From: Arthrobacter sp. AZCC_0090
GTDB taxonomy: Bacteria; Actinomycetota; Actinomycetes; Actinomycetales; Micrococcaceae
Length of the DNA: 64,000 nucleotides
NCBI RefSeq assembly: GCF_014207375.1
Contig: NZ_JACHEE010000002.1
Span: 166,885 to 230,884, forward strand
Reading direction: 5' to 3'
Part shown: positions 53,232 through 62,074 of the stretch, in pieces
Layout of the letters: every line of letters begins with the position of its first letter
How positions within the stretch are numbered: the first letter of the stretch is position 1
The notes under the pieces: generated by a model
What the model saw: the letters and a program-made list of their open reading frames with translations, nothing else
What the model was told of the DNA's origin: nothing
Databases searched by the model: none
Made by a program: the position numbers and the translations under genes

Positions 53232-54329
53232 TCAACGGCGGATGGACCAACGGGTGGCGGCAAGCTCCCTAGGTGTCCGGGATACCGGACCGGCGTCGGA
53301 TACGGAGCCCAGGATCTCGGCGGCCGCGAGCTCAGCAATCGCGGAGGAGGTCTGGAAACCATAGCCGCCTTGGCCCGCGAGCCAGAAGAAGCCGGGAGCC
53401 TCGGCGTCGAAACCCATCACCGGGACGCCGTCGGCAGCTTCCGTGCGCAACCCCGTCCAAGCCTTGGCCACGGAGTGGATGCCCATCGACGTCAGCGAGT
53501 TCAGCCGGACCACGAGCGCTTCCACATCCCCGGGCCGCGGCCGCGCGTCTTCCGGGCCGCTCGGCACCGTCTCCGACGGCGAAATGAGCACTTGTTCACC
53601 CTCGCGCCGGAAGTAGTAGGAGTCATCCGCGGCGCACACCATGGGGGTACCGGGCGGAAGGGGGCGTTCGACGTCGACGATCGCCGCCGTGCGGCGGAAC
53701 GGCTGCAAGCCCAGCTTCTCCACCCCGCTGAGCACCGCGAGTTCGTCCGCCCAGGCACCCGCCGCATTGACGACGACGGCGGACTGGAAGCCTTCCAGCC
53801 CGGCGCCCAGTTGCCAGCCGGAGCCGAGGCGTTGGGCCGAATGGACCCGCGCTCCGGTGATGATGTCCACTCCCCCGGCCTCAGCGCGTTGTCGGTGATC
53901 TTCCAACAGCACGGGCGCGTTGCAGGCGAATGATCCCGTATCGAGGCCAGCGGCAGTGAAAGATCCGGGATTCAGTGCCGGGCACAGATCAAGGGCCTCT
54001 GCATGTGTGATGGGATGCATGTGCCCGCTGGCCTCTGCCGTGACCGTCGCTTCGTCGCCCACCAACATGAAGGACCGCGGTTCCAGAACCGGTACCGGCA
54101 ACTCGGCGTCGCGGGCCGCCATCAGTTCCAGTGTCCTGATAGTAAGTTCCTGCACGACGGCGGGTCCGTAACTCGGGATCAACTGCCGGGCTGAGCGGGA
54201 AGACGTGTGGTAGGCCAGTGTTTGTTCGGCCTCGACCAAGGCTACCGAACATTGGCCGGCGAGCGCCGAGGCCAGGGACAATCCGGCGATGCCGCCGCCG
54301 ACAATTACCACATCATAATTTGCAGCCAT
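53232..54329 (-). CDS. FAD-dependent oxidoreductase, DAO family
   Basis: 365 residues. The Rossmann start VVIVGGGIAGLSLASALAG binds FAD and the C-terminal part WLAGQGGYGFQTSSAIAEL is the second FAD-contact motif of the D-amino acid/glycine/sarcosine oxidase family. YHTSSRSARQLIPSYG corresponds to the substrate-side loop. It oxidises an amine or hydroxy acid; the substrate is not known. It is directly before hutI on the same strand with only 11 bases between, so both may be co-expressed. Confidence 0.87.
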   Translation of the reverse strand: MAANYDVVIVGGGIAGLSLASALAGQCSVALVEAEQTLAYHTSSRSARQLIPSYGPAVVQELTIRTLELMAARDAELPVPVLEPRSFMLVGDEATVTAEASGHMHPITHAEALDLCPALNPGSFTAAGLDTGSFACNAPVLLEDHRQRAEAGGVDIITGARVHSAQRLGSGWQLGAGLEGFQSAVVVNAAGAWADELAVLSGVEKLGLQPFRRTAAIVDVERPLPPGTPMVCAADDSYYFRREGEQVLISPSETVPSGPEDARPRPGDVEALVVRLNSLTSMGIHSVAKAWTGLRTEAADGVPVMGFDAEAPGFFWLAGQGGYGFQTSSAIAELAAAEILGSVSDAGPVSRTPRELAATRWSIRR

Positions 54330-54422
54330 CCCTCCATCCTGTCAGCGCGGAGGCCTATATGCGAGGGGACCGGTCGCGAGGAGACCTGGTGCGAGAGGGC
54401 CGGTTACGGCCTCCAGCGGCGC

Positions 54423-54893
54423 CTATTCCACCGCGGACCGCTTGATCCCGCTGTACGGCGTCCACCATGTGAGCGGCTCCGTGACGGTGAAGCGCCGCCC
54501 CGAGATCGAGTCCGCGGGAACCCGCACGAAATGGTCCTTCTTGCCGGCTTCCCAAGGAAAGAGCGGCAAGGAGAACGAGTTGACCACGTCGTCGATTTGC
54601 TTGACGGGGGCTGCTTTGCCATGGAGTACGACGCTCCATGCGACTCCGGTGTTCGAGTCGACGCCGTCCACCTCCATCGCCACCGGGAATTCGCCCAAGG
54701 CCGCCGTGAGCTTTGTGCCCGCACGGGTTCTGAAGACAACCGTCCCCTGGTCCACGGCGTAATTGATGGGGAAAATGTCGGGGTGGTCTCCGAGCCACAC
54801 TGCAAGCCTACCGACGGACACGCCCCTCAAGAGATCCCAGCATTGCTGGGAATCCAAAACCTCGGTTGCAGGTTGTGCTGCATCATTGTCCAT
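54423..54893 (-). CDS. Pyridoxamine 5'-phosphate oxidase family (flavin-binding) protein
   Basis: 156 residues with the split-barrel flavin-binding pattern: LLRGVSVGRLAVWLGDHPD, FPINYAVDQGTVVFRTRAG and MEVDGVDSNTGVAWSVVLHG. Small proteins of this kind bind FMN or F420 and often act in stress or nucleotide-sensing roles; the reaction is unknown. It sits alone between a GH4 glycosidase and the FAD oxidoreductase. Confidence 0.87.
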   Translation of the reverse strand: MDNDAAQPATEVLDSQQCWDLLRGVSVGRLAVWLGDHPDIFPINYAVDQGTVVFRTRAGTKLTAALGEFPVAMEVDGVDSNTGVAWSVVLHGKAAPVKQIDDVVNSFSLPLFPWEAGKKDHFVRVPADSISGRRFTVTEPLTWWTPYSGIKRSAVE

Positions 54894-54947
54894 GCTGCAG
54901 ATACTAGGCCTCTGATCCTTCCCGGGACAGGGCTTAAGCGAAGGGGT

Positions 54948-56348
54948 TCAGCGAAGGTACTGGAGCTGCCCGAAATGACGGATGTAGTCATCCAGGAGCG
55001 CTTCCGCCACCCTGACCGAGTCCACGAGGGGGTGCATGGCCATCGCCTTGTAAGCGGAACGCCGGGAACCCGTGAGCGCGGCGTCGATCGTGGCGCGTTC
55101 CACGGCTTTGGCGTTGATCACCGGTCCTCGCGCGTAGTCCGGCAACGCCTTGGCCGGGAGCAAGCGGACTCCACCCGCATCCACAAGGCAGGGTGCCTCG
55201 ATGACGGCGTCTGCATCGAGCTCAGCCAGGGTTCCCCTATTGGGGACGTTCAGGATCAGGCGGGCCGTTTCCCCCTGGCTGATGGCCCGCATGATGGCCA
55301 AAGCAACGGTCTCGTAGCCGCCCGACACCAGGTCCTCGGCGTCGCGCTCGAAGGTACCGGCCGCGACCCTGTTGCTTTGCATGTACGTCTCTTCGCGATC
55401 AAGCTTGGTCTTTTCCCAGAGCCGGAGGGCAGGCTTCGAGGACGGATCCCCGAGGGTGGGCTCCGCACCGCCGTCGTATCCTTCTCCTAGCCCGCTGTAG
55501 AAGGACGATTGCTGCCTCGCCAAGTAGGCGCCGCGCGTGGTTTCAGCGCGCCGATCGGCGTCGAGCGCTTCCCGCGTGAAGTAGTAGTAATGCAGGTACT
55601 CATTGGGAACCGCGCCCAGTGCCTGGATCCACGAAGCGCCGAACAGCCGGCCTTCTTCAAAGGACTCGACGGCGTTCGCGTCGGCCAGGACGCGCGGCAG
55701 AACGTCCTCGCCGTCAACCACCAGCCCACGCAACCAACCCAGGTGGTTCAGTCCGATGTAGTCGATCTCCACGGACCCATCGCGAAACGCCGCCGCACCT
55801 CGGTGGATTCCGGCCGCGGCCAGGGCGCGTCTCGCCAGCCCGACCGGCGAATCGCAGATCCCCACCACCTTCCGGCCAAGGACTCCTGTCATGACCTCGG
55901 TGATGACACCCGCCGGATTGGTGAAGTTGATGAACCAAGCGCCCGGAGCGTGCTTCTTGACCGCCTCGGCAATGTCCAGGACCACGGGGATGGTCCGCAA
56001 CGCATAGGAAATCCCTCCTGCGCCCACGGTCTCCTGGCCTATGACCCCGTGATCAAGGGCAATCCGTTCATCGGCTGCACGCCCCTCCAAACCGCCCACC
56101 CGGATGGCGGAGAAGATGAAGTCGGTACCCGGCAACGCCTCAGACAGCTCCGTGAAAAGCCGTACGGAAGGCGCATCGGGCACCCCTTCGGCCATGTCGG
56201 CGAGGACTCTGTCCACGACGTCGAGCCTCGCGGAATCGGCATCGAACAGCCTGAGCTCTGTGACGCGCCCGGGTTCATGGTCCGCCAGCAACGCTGAATA
56301 GACCAGGGGAACCCGGAATCCCCCGCCGCCCAGGATGGTGAGGATCAT
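54948..56348 (-). CDS. Family 4 glycoside hydrolase (6-phospho-beta-glucosidase type)
   Basis: 466 residues. NAD- and Mn-dependent GH4 enzyme. The dinucleotide site is ILTILGGGGFRVPLVYSALL, and the metal/substrate motifs are GICDSPVGLARRA (catalytic Cys region) and IDYIGLNHLGWLRGLV, with NFTNPAGVITEVM before. These agree with 6-phospho-beta-glucosidases (LicH/CelF-like) more than alpha-galactosidases. It starts 6 bases after the kbl stop, so it seems co-transcribed with tdh-kbl, which is a functionally odd pairing. Confidence 0.9.
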   Translation of the reverse strand: MILTILGGGGFRVPLVYSALLADHEPGRVTELRLFDADSARLDVVDRVLADMAEGVPDAPSVRLFTELSEALPGTDFIFSAIRVGGLEGRAADERIALDHGVIGQETVGAGGISYALRTIPVVLDIAEAVKKHAPGAWFINFTNPAGVITEVMTGVLGRKVVGICDSPVGLARRALAAAGIHRGAAAFRDGSVEIDYIGLNHLGWLRGLVVDGEDVLPRVLADANAVESFEEGRLFGASWIQALGAVPNEYLHYYYFTREALDADRRAETTRGAYLARQQSSFYSGLGEGYDGGAEPTLGDPSSKPALRLWEKTKLDREETYMQSNRVAAGTFERDAEDLVSGGYETVALAIMRAISQGETARLILNVPNRGTLAELDADAVIEAPCLVDAGGVRLLPAKALPDYARGPVINAKAVERATIDAALTGSRRSAYKAMAMHPLVDSVRVAEALLDDYIRHFGQLQYLR

Positions 56349-56354
56349 GGGAAC

Positions 56355-57551
56355 TCAGAGCCCCCCGGCTTCGCGGCTCTTCACGAACGCCTCGACACAC
56401 GCCTCGACGTCCTCGGCGCTGTGTGCTGCGGAGAGCTGCACACGGATCCGAGCGGCGCCCTTGGGCACCACGGGGTAGCTGAACGCCGTGACGAAGACTC
56501 CATGGTGGAGCATCTCGTCGGCGACCTTCGCGGCAACCACTGCGTCGCCGAACATCACCGGGATGATGGCGTGTTCGCCGTCGAGCAGTTCGAAGCCCTC
56601 TTCGCTCATGCGGCGGCGGAACAGGGCAGCGTTCTCGAAGAGCTTGGAGCGGAGTTCGCCGGAACCCTGGACCAGTTCGATGGCCTTGATGGTGGCTGCA
56701 ACGATGGCCGGGGCCAAAGAGTTGGAGAACAGGTACGGGCGGGCCTTCTGGCGCAGCATGGCGATGATTTCGCCGCGCCCGGAGACGTACCCACCGGAGG
56801 CGCCGCCGAGGGCCTTGCCGAACGTGCCGGTGTAGATATCGACCCTGTCGGAAACACCCGCGTGTTCCGGGGTTCCCGCGCCCGTGGCTCCCATGAAGCC
56901 GACGGCGTGGGAATCGTCCACCATGACCAGCGCGTCGTGCTTTTCCGCGAGATCGCAGATGGCCTCGAGCGGAGCAAGGTAGCCGTCCATGGAGAAGACG
57001 CCATCCGTGACGATGATCTTGCGGCGGGAACCCGCGGCCTCTACGAGCTTTGTCTCGAGATCGTCCATGTCCTGGTTGGCGTAGCGGAAGCGCTTGGCCT
57101 TGCTGAGGCGGATGCCGTCGATGATGGAGGCGTGGTTTAGGGAATCCGAGATGATGGCATCCTCGGGCCCGAACAAGGACTCGAAGACTCCGCCGTTGGC
57201 GTCGAAGCAGCTCGAGAACAGGATGGTGTCTTCAGTTCCGAGGAACTGTGAGACCCGGGCTTCGAGTTCGAGGTGCAGGTCCTGGGTGCCGCAGATGAAG
57301 CGGACGGATGCCATGCCGAAGCCGCGCGCGTCCATGGCGGCCTTGGCGGCGGCGATGATGTCCCGGTGGTCTGCCAGGCCCAGGTAGTTGTTGGCGCAGA
57401 AGTTCAAGACGGTGTTGGCGGGCTGGCCGAGCTGCCCGGCGGAGATGTGGCTGGCCTGCGGCGAATCAATGTGGCGTTCGGTCTTGAAGAGTCCTGCGGT
57501 TCGGATCTCTTCCAGTTCGCCCTGCAGCTGGTCTTTGATGCTTGAGTACAT
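56355..57551 (-). CDS. kbl: Glycine C-acetyltransferase (2-amino-3-ketobutyrate CoA ligase)
   Basis: 398 residues, alpha-oxoamine synthase family with PLP. Splits 2-amino-3-ketobutyrate with CoA into glycine and acetyl-CoA, the second step of threonine breakdown. Motifs: [50 protein letters not shown] and the PLP lysine in [22 protein letters not shown] at 57551 has AGGAG 7 bases before. It lies 53 bases after tdh on the same strand. Confidence 0.96.
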   Translation of the reverse strand: MYSSIKDQLQGELEEIRTAGLFKTERHIDSPQASHISAGQLGQPANTVLNFCANNYLGLADHRDIIAAAKAAMDARGFGMASVRFICGTQDLHLELEARVSQFLGTEDTILFSSCFDANGGVFESLFGPEDAIISDSLNHASIIDGIRLSKAKRFRYANQDMDDLETKLVEAAGSRRKIIVTDGVFSMDGYLAPLEAICDLAEKHDALVMVDDSHAVGFMGATGAGTPEHAGVSDRVDIYTGTFGKALGGASGGYVSGRGEIIAMLRQKARPYLFSNSLAPAIVAATIKAIELVQGSGELRSKLFENAALFRRRMSEEGFELLDGEHAIIPVMFGDAVVAAKVADEMLHHGVFVTAFSYPVVPKGAARIRVQLSAAHSAEDVEACVEAFVKSREAGGL

Positions 57552-57604
57552 TGGTGGCTCCTGGTACTGGGAGTAGGGTGCTGGTTTGGCGGACTTTACG
57601 GCCA

Positions 57605-58651
57605 CTAGATTTCGGTCCAGTCGAGGACTACCTTGCCGCCGGTGCCGGCGCGGGCGATCTCGAAGCCCTTTTCCCAGTCGGTAGCGGACAGTTTGTCCGT
57701 GACGACCGCGGAAATGTTGCGGTGGAGTGTGGGATTGGAGGACAGCATGGCGCTCATGGCGTACCAGGTCTCATACATCTCGCGGCCGTAGATGCCCTTG
57801 AGGGTCAGCATATGGGTAACCACTTTGCCCCAGTCAATATCGATGGACTGGCTAGGCAGGCCAAGCATGGCAATGCGTCCGCCGTGGTTCATGTTGTCGA
57901 TCATCTCAGGCAGCGCCGTGGGATGTCCGGACATTTCCAAGCCGATGTCGAACCCTTCGAGCATGCCGAGCTCGCGCTGGGCGTCCTTGACGCGCATCTT
58001 CGAAACATCGACGGCGAGGTCCACGCCCATCTTCCGGGCCAGCTCGAGCCTGGGGGCCGACACGTCCGTAATGGCGATCTTGCGGGCACCGGCGTGGCGC
58101 GCGACGGCGATTGCCATGAGCCCGATGGGTCCCGCACCTGTAATGAGCACATCCTCACCGACAAGGGGGAAGCTCAGGGCCGTATGAACGGCGTTGCCGA
58201 AGGGGTCGAAGATGGCACCGAGCTCGGGAGTGACGGAGGGATCGTGGTGGACCCAGACGTTGGTCTCCGGGATGACGACGAACTCGGCGAAGGCGCCATC
58301 GCGCTGCACGCCGACCGACACCGTGTGGATGCACATCTGACGGCGGCCGGCGCGGCAATTGCGGCAAATGCCGCACACCACGTGGCCTTCACCGGAGACG
58401 CGGTCACCGACTTTGACGTCGCGGACGTCCTCGCCCACCGCCACCACCTCACCGTAGAACTCGTGGCCAGCAATCAACGGAGCCTCGATGATGCCCTGCG
58501 CCCAGGCGTCCCAGGACTGGATGTGCAGGTCCGTCCCGCAAATACCGGTGGTCGTGACCCGGATCTTCACGTCGCTGGGACCGGCTTCCGGTTCGGGACG
58601 TTCGACGAGTTCAAAACCCGCGTGTGGACCGGACTTGTAGAGAGCCTTCAT
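57605..58651 (-). CDS. tdh: L-threonine 3-dehydrogenase
   Basis: 348 residues, zinc MDR family. Oxidises L-threonine to 2-amino-3-ketobutyrate with NAD. The catalytic zinc ligands are in [16 protein letters not shown] (Cys) and [13 protein letters not shown] (His/Glu). The structural zinc set is [16 protein letters not shown], and the NAD site is [17 protein letters not shown]. Paired with kbl. A LysR gene is transcribed divergently 114 bases away and probably controls it. Confidence 0.96.
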   Translation of the reverse strand: MKALYKSGPHAGFELVERPEPEAGPSDVKIRVTTTGICGTDLHIQSWDAWAQGIIEAPLIAGHEFYGEVVAVGEDVRDVKVGDRVSGEGHVVCGICRNCRAGRRQMCIHTVSVGVQRDGAFAEFVVIPETNVWVHHDPSVTPELGAIFDPFGNAVHTALSFPLVGEDVLITGAGPIGLMAIAVARHAGARKIAITDVSAPRLELARKMGVDLAVDVSKMRVKDAQRELGMLEGFDIGLEMSGHPTALPEMIDNMNHGGRIAMLGLPSQSIDIDWGKVVTHMLTLKGIYGREMYETWYAMSAMLSSNPTLHRNISAVVTDKLSATDWEKGFEIARAGTGGKVVLDWTEI

Positions 58652-58713
58652 GGGTCTTCCTAACTCAGGGGATGGGCCGTTTGTGTGCCGTTTCACTTCA
58701 TTGAAGCCCCACT

Positions 58714-58767
58714 AACGGTTTAGCACAACTAGGTTTTTCTCAATCAACGATTTAGCATTTACTAAAT
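58714..58767. promoter_or_regulatory. Direct and inverted repeats in the tdh-LysR promoter
   Basis: AACGGTTTAGCA (58714-58725) and AACGATTTAGCA (58746-58757) are 12-base direct repeats with one mismatch, 32 bases (three helical turns) apart. The second is part of an inverted repeat ATTTAG-N6-CTAAAT (58750-58767) reaching the LysR start codon. Position and spacing fit a LysR-type regulator binding two sites between divergent genes; the assignment is inferred. Confidence 0.55.
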
Positions 58768-59701
58768 GGAAGTACACCAGCTCCAGATGCTCAGGGAACT
58801 AGGAGATCTTGGCAGTGTCAAGGCCGTAGCGGAGACACTCATGGTCACGCCGTCTGCCGTCTCCCAGCAGCTCGCGCTCCTGCAGAAATCCGTCGACGTG
58901 CCACTGACGCGCAAGGAAGGCCGTGCTTTGGTGCTCACGGATGCGGGCCGGGTCCTCGCCGACGCCGGAGCCGCCGTCGTGAGCGCCATGGCTGACGCCC
59001 GGGCGGCCATTGGCGCGTACCACGACTCCCCGGGCTCCACCGTGACCGTGAGCGCCTTCCACAGTGCGGGCCAAGCGCTGTTCGCGCCGCTTGTGGCCTT
59101 GCTGGCCAAAGCCCGCGGCAGCGCGAGTCTTGAACGCGGCGTCCCCCGCTTGAAACTCGCCGACGAGGACGTAGCGCAAGAAGATTTTCCCGGACTCGCG
59201 GCGCGGTACGACCTCGTGCTCGCGCATCGAATGGAACACAGCCCCGGGTGGCCCACCGACAAGGTAGCCGTGATCCCGCTCGCCGACGAACCGCTCGACG
59301 TCGCGCTGCCCGCCGGCCACCCGCTCGCGGAACGCCGCCAACTCGCGCCGACCGACGTCGTCGGGCAGCCTTGGGTGACCAGCCGCGCCGGCTACTCCCC
59401 CGCGGACGTGCTGGCCGCCGTCGTCGCCGTCAGCGGACGGCCCGCGGAAGTCCTCCACCGCATCAATGACTACTCCACGGTGGCCTCGCTCGTGGCGGCA
59501 GGTGGAGCAATCGGATTGCTCCCGCGGTTCACTGCCCAACGCGTTCTGGACGCAGGGGTGGTGCTGCGTCCGCTGGCGGGGGTGAATTCGGTGCGCAAGA
59601 TCGACATCTTGGCCAGGCCGGAAACCCTGAAACGGAAATCGGTCATGACGGTCTGCGAAGCACTGCAGACCGTCATGACCGAGCTAGCGGGCGCAGCCTG
59701 A
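58766..59701 (+). CDS. LysR family transcriptional regulator
   Basis: 311 residues. The N-terminal helix-turn-helix reads LQMLRELGDLGSVKAVAETL with VTPSAVSQQLALLQKSVDVP, and the linker helix follows. The effector domain has VTVSAFHSAGQALFAPL and DYSTVASLVAAGGAIGLLP. It is divergent from tdh, so threonine or a product may be the effector (inference). The start codon is taken at 58766. Confidence 0.92.
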   Translation: MEVHQLQMLRELGDLGSVKAVAETLMVTPSAVSQQLALLQKSVDVPLTRKEGRALVLTDAGRVLADAGAAVVSAMADARAAIGAYHDSPGSTVTVSAFHSAGQALFAPLVALLAKARGSASLERGVPRLKLADEDVAQEDFPGLAARYDLVLAHRMEHSPGWPTDKVAVIPLADEPLDVALPAGHPLAERRQLAPTDVVGQPWVTSRAGYSPADVLAAVVAVSGRPAEVLHRINDYSTVASLVAAGGAIGLLPRFTAQRVLDAGVVLRPLAGVNSVRKIDILARPETLKRKSVMTVCEALQTVMTELAGAA

Positions 59702-59729
59702 CGCTGCACCGCCTCATCCAACTGGCAAG

Positions 59730-60917
59730 CTACTTGGGGACCAAGGCAGGCTGGCCGGCTTCGAAATACTCCACGAGGTCTTGCGGCAGGGCCGGAACTT
59801 CGCGGGCGGAACCATCACCGCGCAGGGACTCCGTGGCCAGAACGCCGGCCGCAACCGCCTGGCGGGCTGCGATCGGGTTGGTCTGGGTCTGCCCGCCCTC
59901 GGCAGCGAAGCGGAGGAACTCCGCGATCAGGCGTGGATCGGCGCCCCCATGGCCGCCTTCGCCATCCTGGATCTCGATCACGTCATCCGGCTCAGCGAAA
60001 CCGCTGGTGCGCGTGGTCCAGACCTTGATCAGCTCCCCGGGACCGTCGCCGAAGTTCTCGATCCTGCCCTTCGTTCCGATTACGGTGTAGTTCCGCCAGT
60101 AATCCGGCGTGAAGTGGCACTGCTGATAGGACGCCAGCACACCGTTGTCCAGGACCATGTTCATCATGGAGATGTCCTCGACGTCGATGGTCTCGGCGAG
60201 GTCCTGCTGCTCGGTGGGCGGCCAGTTGTCAATCGAAAACCACTCGCCCATGCGCTTGCCGCTGTTGTCGCTGCGCTTGGTCACCGAGCCGTAGACGGCC
60301 AAATCCCCGACGGCGGAGACGCGCCTGGTGTACCCGTTGGCGAGCCAGTGGATGACGTCGATGTCGTGCGCCCCCTTCTGCAGCAAGAGCGACGTGACGT
60401 TCTCGCGCTCGGAGTGCCAGTCCTTGAAGTAGTAGTCTCCCCCGTGGCCCACGAAATGCCGGCACCAAACGGCCTTGACCTCGCCGATCCTGCCTTCTTC
60501 AATGAGCTGGCGCATCTGGACTACCACGGGCATGTGCCGCATGTTGTGGCCGACATAGAGCCTGGTGCCGGTTTGGTAGGCGGTCCGCAGGATCAGGTCC
60601 GCAGCTTCGATGGTGACGTCAAGGGGCTTCTCGCAAAACGTCGGGATTCCTGCCTTGAGCGTGCGGACGGCGACGGCTGCGTGCTGGTTGTCCGGGGTAA
60701 GGACCAGAACGGCGTCGATACCGCTGTTCAGGAGCTCTTCAAGGTCGGCCGTCACGCGGGCCGTGGGGATGCGCTCGGACGCATCCGAGCGGCCTCGTTC
60801 GCTCGTGTCGCACACGATGGTGACTTCCGAGCCTTGGCCGGGCTTGTGCGCGTGGCGCCACAGCCCCGCGCGCAGGCCGAAGCCCACCAAGCCAATCTTC
60901 ATGTCAACCGTTTCCAT
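59730..60917 (-). CDS. Gfo/Idh/MocA family oxidoreductase
   Basis: 395 residues. The N-terminal NAD(P) fold begins MKIGLVGFGLRAGLWRHA, with VLVLTPDNQHAAVAVRTL and FCEKPLDVTIEAADL (the conserved EKP). The C-terminal domain has KGAHDIDVIHWLANGY (catalytic His region). Oxidises or epimerises a sugar or inositol. ATG at 60917 (METVDMKIG) or 60902 are both possible. It follows the LacI gene by 26 bases in a sugar-uptake operon, so its substrate is probably the transported sugar. Confidence 0.9.
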   Translation of the reverse strand: METVDMKIGLVGFGLRAGLWRHAHKPGQGSEVTIVCDTSERGRSDASERIPTARVTADLEELLNSGIDAVLVLTPDNQHAAVAVRTLKAGIPTFCEKPLDVTIEAADLILRTAYQTGTRLYVGHNMRHMPVVVQMRQLIEEGRIGEVKAVWCRHFVGHGGDYYFKDWHSERENVTSLLLQKGAHDIDVIHWLANGYTRRVSAVGDLAVYGSVTKRSDNSGKRMGEWFSIDNWPPTEQQDLAETIDVEDISMMNMVLDNGVLASYQQCHFTPDYWRNYTVIGTKGRIENFGDGPGELIKVWTTRTSGFAEPDDVIEIQDGEGGHGGADPRLIAEFLRFAAEGGQTQTNPIAARQAVAAGVLATESLRGDGSAREVPALPQDLVEYFEAGQPALVPK

Positions 60918-60943
60918 TTGCTGGTGAATCCTTCTGTTGGTTC

Positions 60944-62002
60944 TCAAAAAAGTCGTGTTGCGGCGGTGCGATGCGGTGCCGATTCCCGCACGAACAGGTG
61001 CCAGGGGAAGTCCATGACCGCGGGACCGGCACCCGCTCCGCCACGGGGAGCACCGCCGTCGACGGCTCGCTTCAGGAGGAGGTGGGCAATCCGATCGAAG
61101 AAGTCCACCGGACCCACGGTGCTCAGCGACGGCGACATCCGCTCGCCCTCAATGGTGTTGCCGACACCGATGATGTCCACGTCCCGGCCGACCGTCAGAC
61201 CGAGGCGCTGTGCGGCGTTGATGGCACTGACGGCGGCAAAGTCTGTCACCGCGTAGATCGCCGTGGGCCTGTCCTTCAGGCTGAGCAGGCGCATGGTAGC
61301 GGCATAGGCCCCGAGCGTGGTGCCGTCGAAGGTTCCCACGAAGTCCTTGTTCAAAGGGATTCCGGCCTCTTCCAGCGCCGAGGTGTAGGCGTGGTACCGC
61401 GGGCCGCCCAAGGGCCGCCCGCTGCCTGCGGGCACCAAACACGCCACCTCGCGGTGGCCGTTCAAAAGATGCTCCACGGCAAGCTTGCAACCCGGACCGG
61501 CAACGGAACGAATGACGTCGAAACCGGCAGGCTCGAGAATCTCGTCGAATACCACCAAGGTGGTGCCACGCCCGGCGAGTTCCTCGAGGGCGCCCCGGTC
61601 CGGTCCGCGGACGGCGTCCACGAACACGGCGTCGGCATTCTGGCTTTGCAGGACCCGGGCCCAGTCCGCGTCGCCGAGGATCATGGGGGTGATGCCCAGG
61701 GGGGCGGCGGCCCGCTGTACGGCTTCGATCACGGACAAGGACCACGGATCGGAGAGCATGGTCAGGGACAGGATGACCGTGTTGGTCCGTCCAGTGCGGA
61801 TAGCCCTGGCCGCTTGGTTGGGGCGGTAGCCGAGCCGTTCGGCGGCGGACTTCACCTTCTCCGCCGTCGAATCGGACACGCCCGGCCCGCCCTCCCCGCG
61901 GCGTCCGGACATCACATACGACACCGTGGCCGTGGAGACCCCTGCTTCTGCCGCAACCATGCGGATCGTGGGGCGCACTCCGGCGCCCGTGGCCTTGACC
62001 AT
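60944..62002 (-). CDS. LacI family transcriptional regulator
   Basis: 352 residues. The helix-turn-helix and hinge read IRMVAAEAGVSTATVSYVMS and KVKSAAERLGYRPNQAARAI; the effector domain is a periplasmic-binding fold (VILSLTMLSDPWSLSVIEAV and DIIGVGNTIEGERMSPSLS). ATG at 62002 has AGGGGGAG 3 bases before. It probably represses the flanking ABC transporter and dehydrogenase genes and itself; an inverted repeat is located at 62028-62055. Confidence 0.93.
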   Translation of the reverse strand: MVKATGAGVRPTIRMVAAEAGVSTATVSYVMSGRRGEGGPGVSDSTAEKVKSAAERLGYRPNQAARAIRTGRTNTVILSLTMLSDPWSLSVIEAVQRAAAPLGITPMILGDADWARVLQSQNADAVFVDAVRGPDRGALEELAGRGTTLVVFDEILEPAGFDVIRSVAGPGCKLAVEHLLNGHREVACLVPAGSGRPLGGPRYHAYTSALEEAGIPLNKDFVGTFDGTTLGAYAATMRLLSLKDRPTAIYAVTDFAAVSAINAAQRLGLTVGRDVDIIGVGNTIEGERMSPSLSTVGPVDFFDRIAHLLLKRAVDGGAPRGGAGAGPAVMDFPWHLFVRESAPHRTAATRLF

Positions 62003-62027
62003 GTCTCCCCCTATCGGCGGTGGCGGC

Positions 62028-62055
62028 AATGATACCGCCACCGCTGGCGATCATT
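62028..62055. promoter_or_regulatory. Inverted repeat before lacI-type gene, candidate operator
   Basis: AATGATACCGCCA and TGGCGATCATT form an almost perfect inverted repeat (2-base bulge) around CCGC, 26 bases upstream of the regulator start and 20 bases after the stop of the solute-binding protein gene. It is a plausible autoregulatory LacI-type site; the distance to a promoter cannot be set. Confidence 0.5.
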
Positions 62056-62074
62056 TTCTAGAAGTCTGGCCCCG

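Noticed and set aside
59781..61256. 491-codon plus-strand open frame
   Set aside because: Antisense to the Gfo/Idh/MocA and LacI genes, both with clear motifs.
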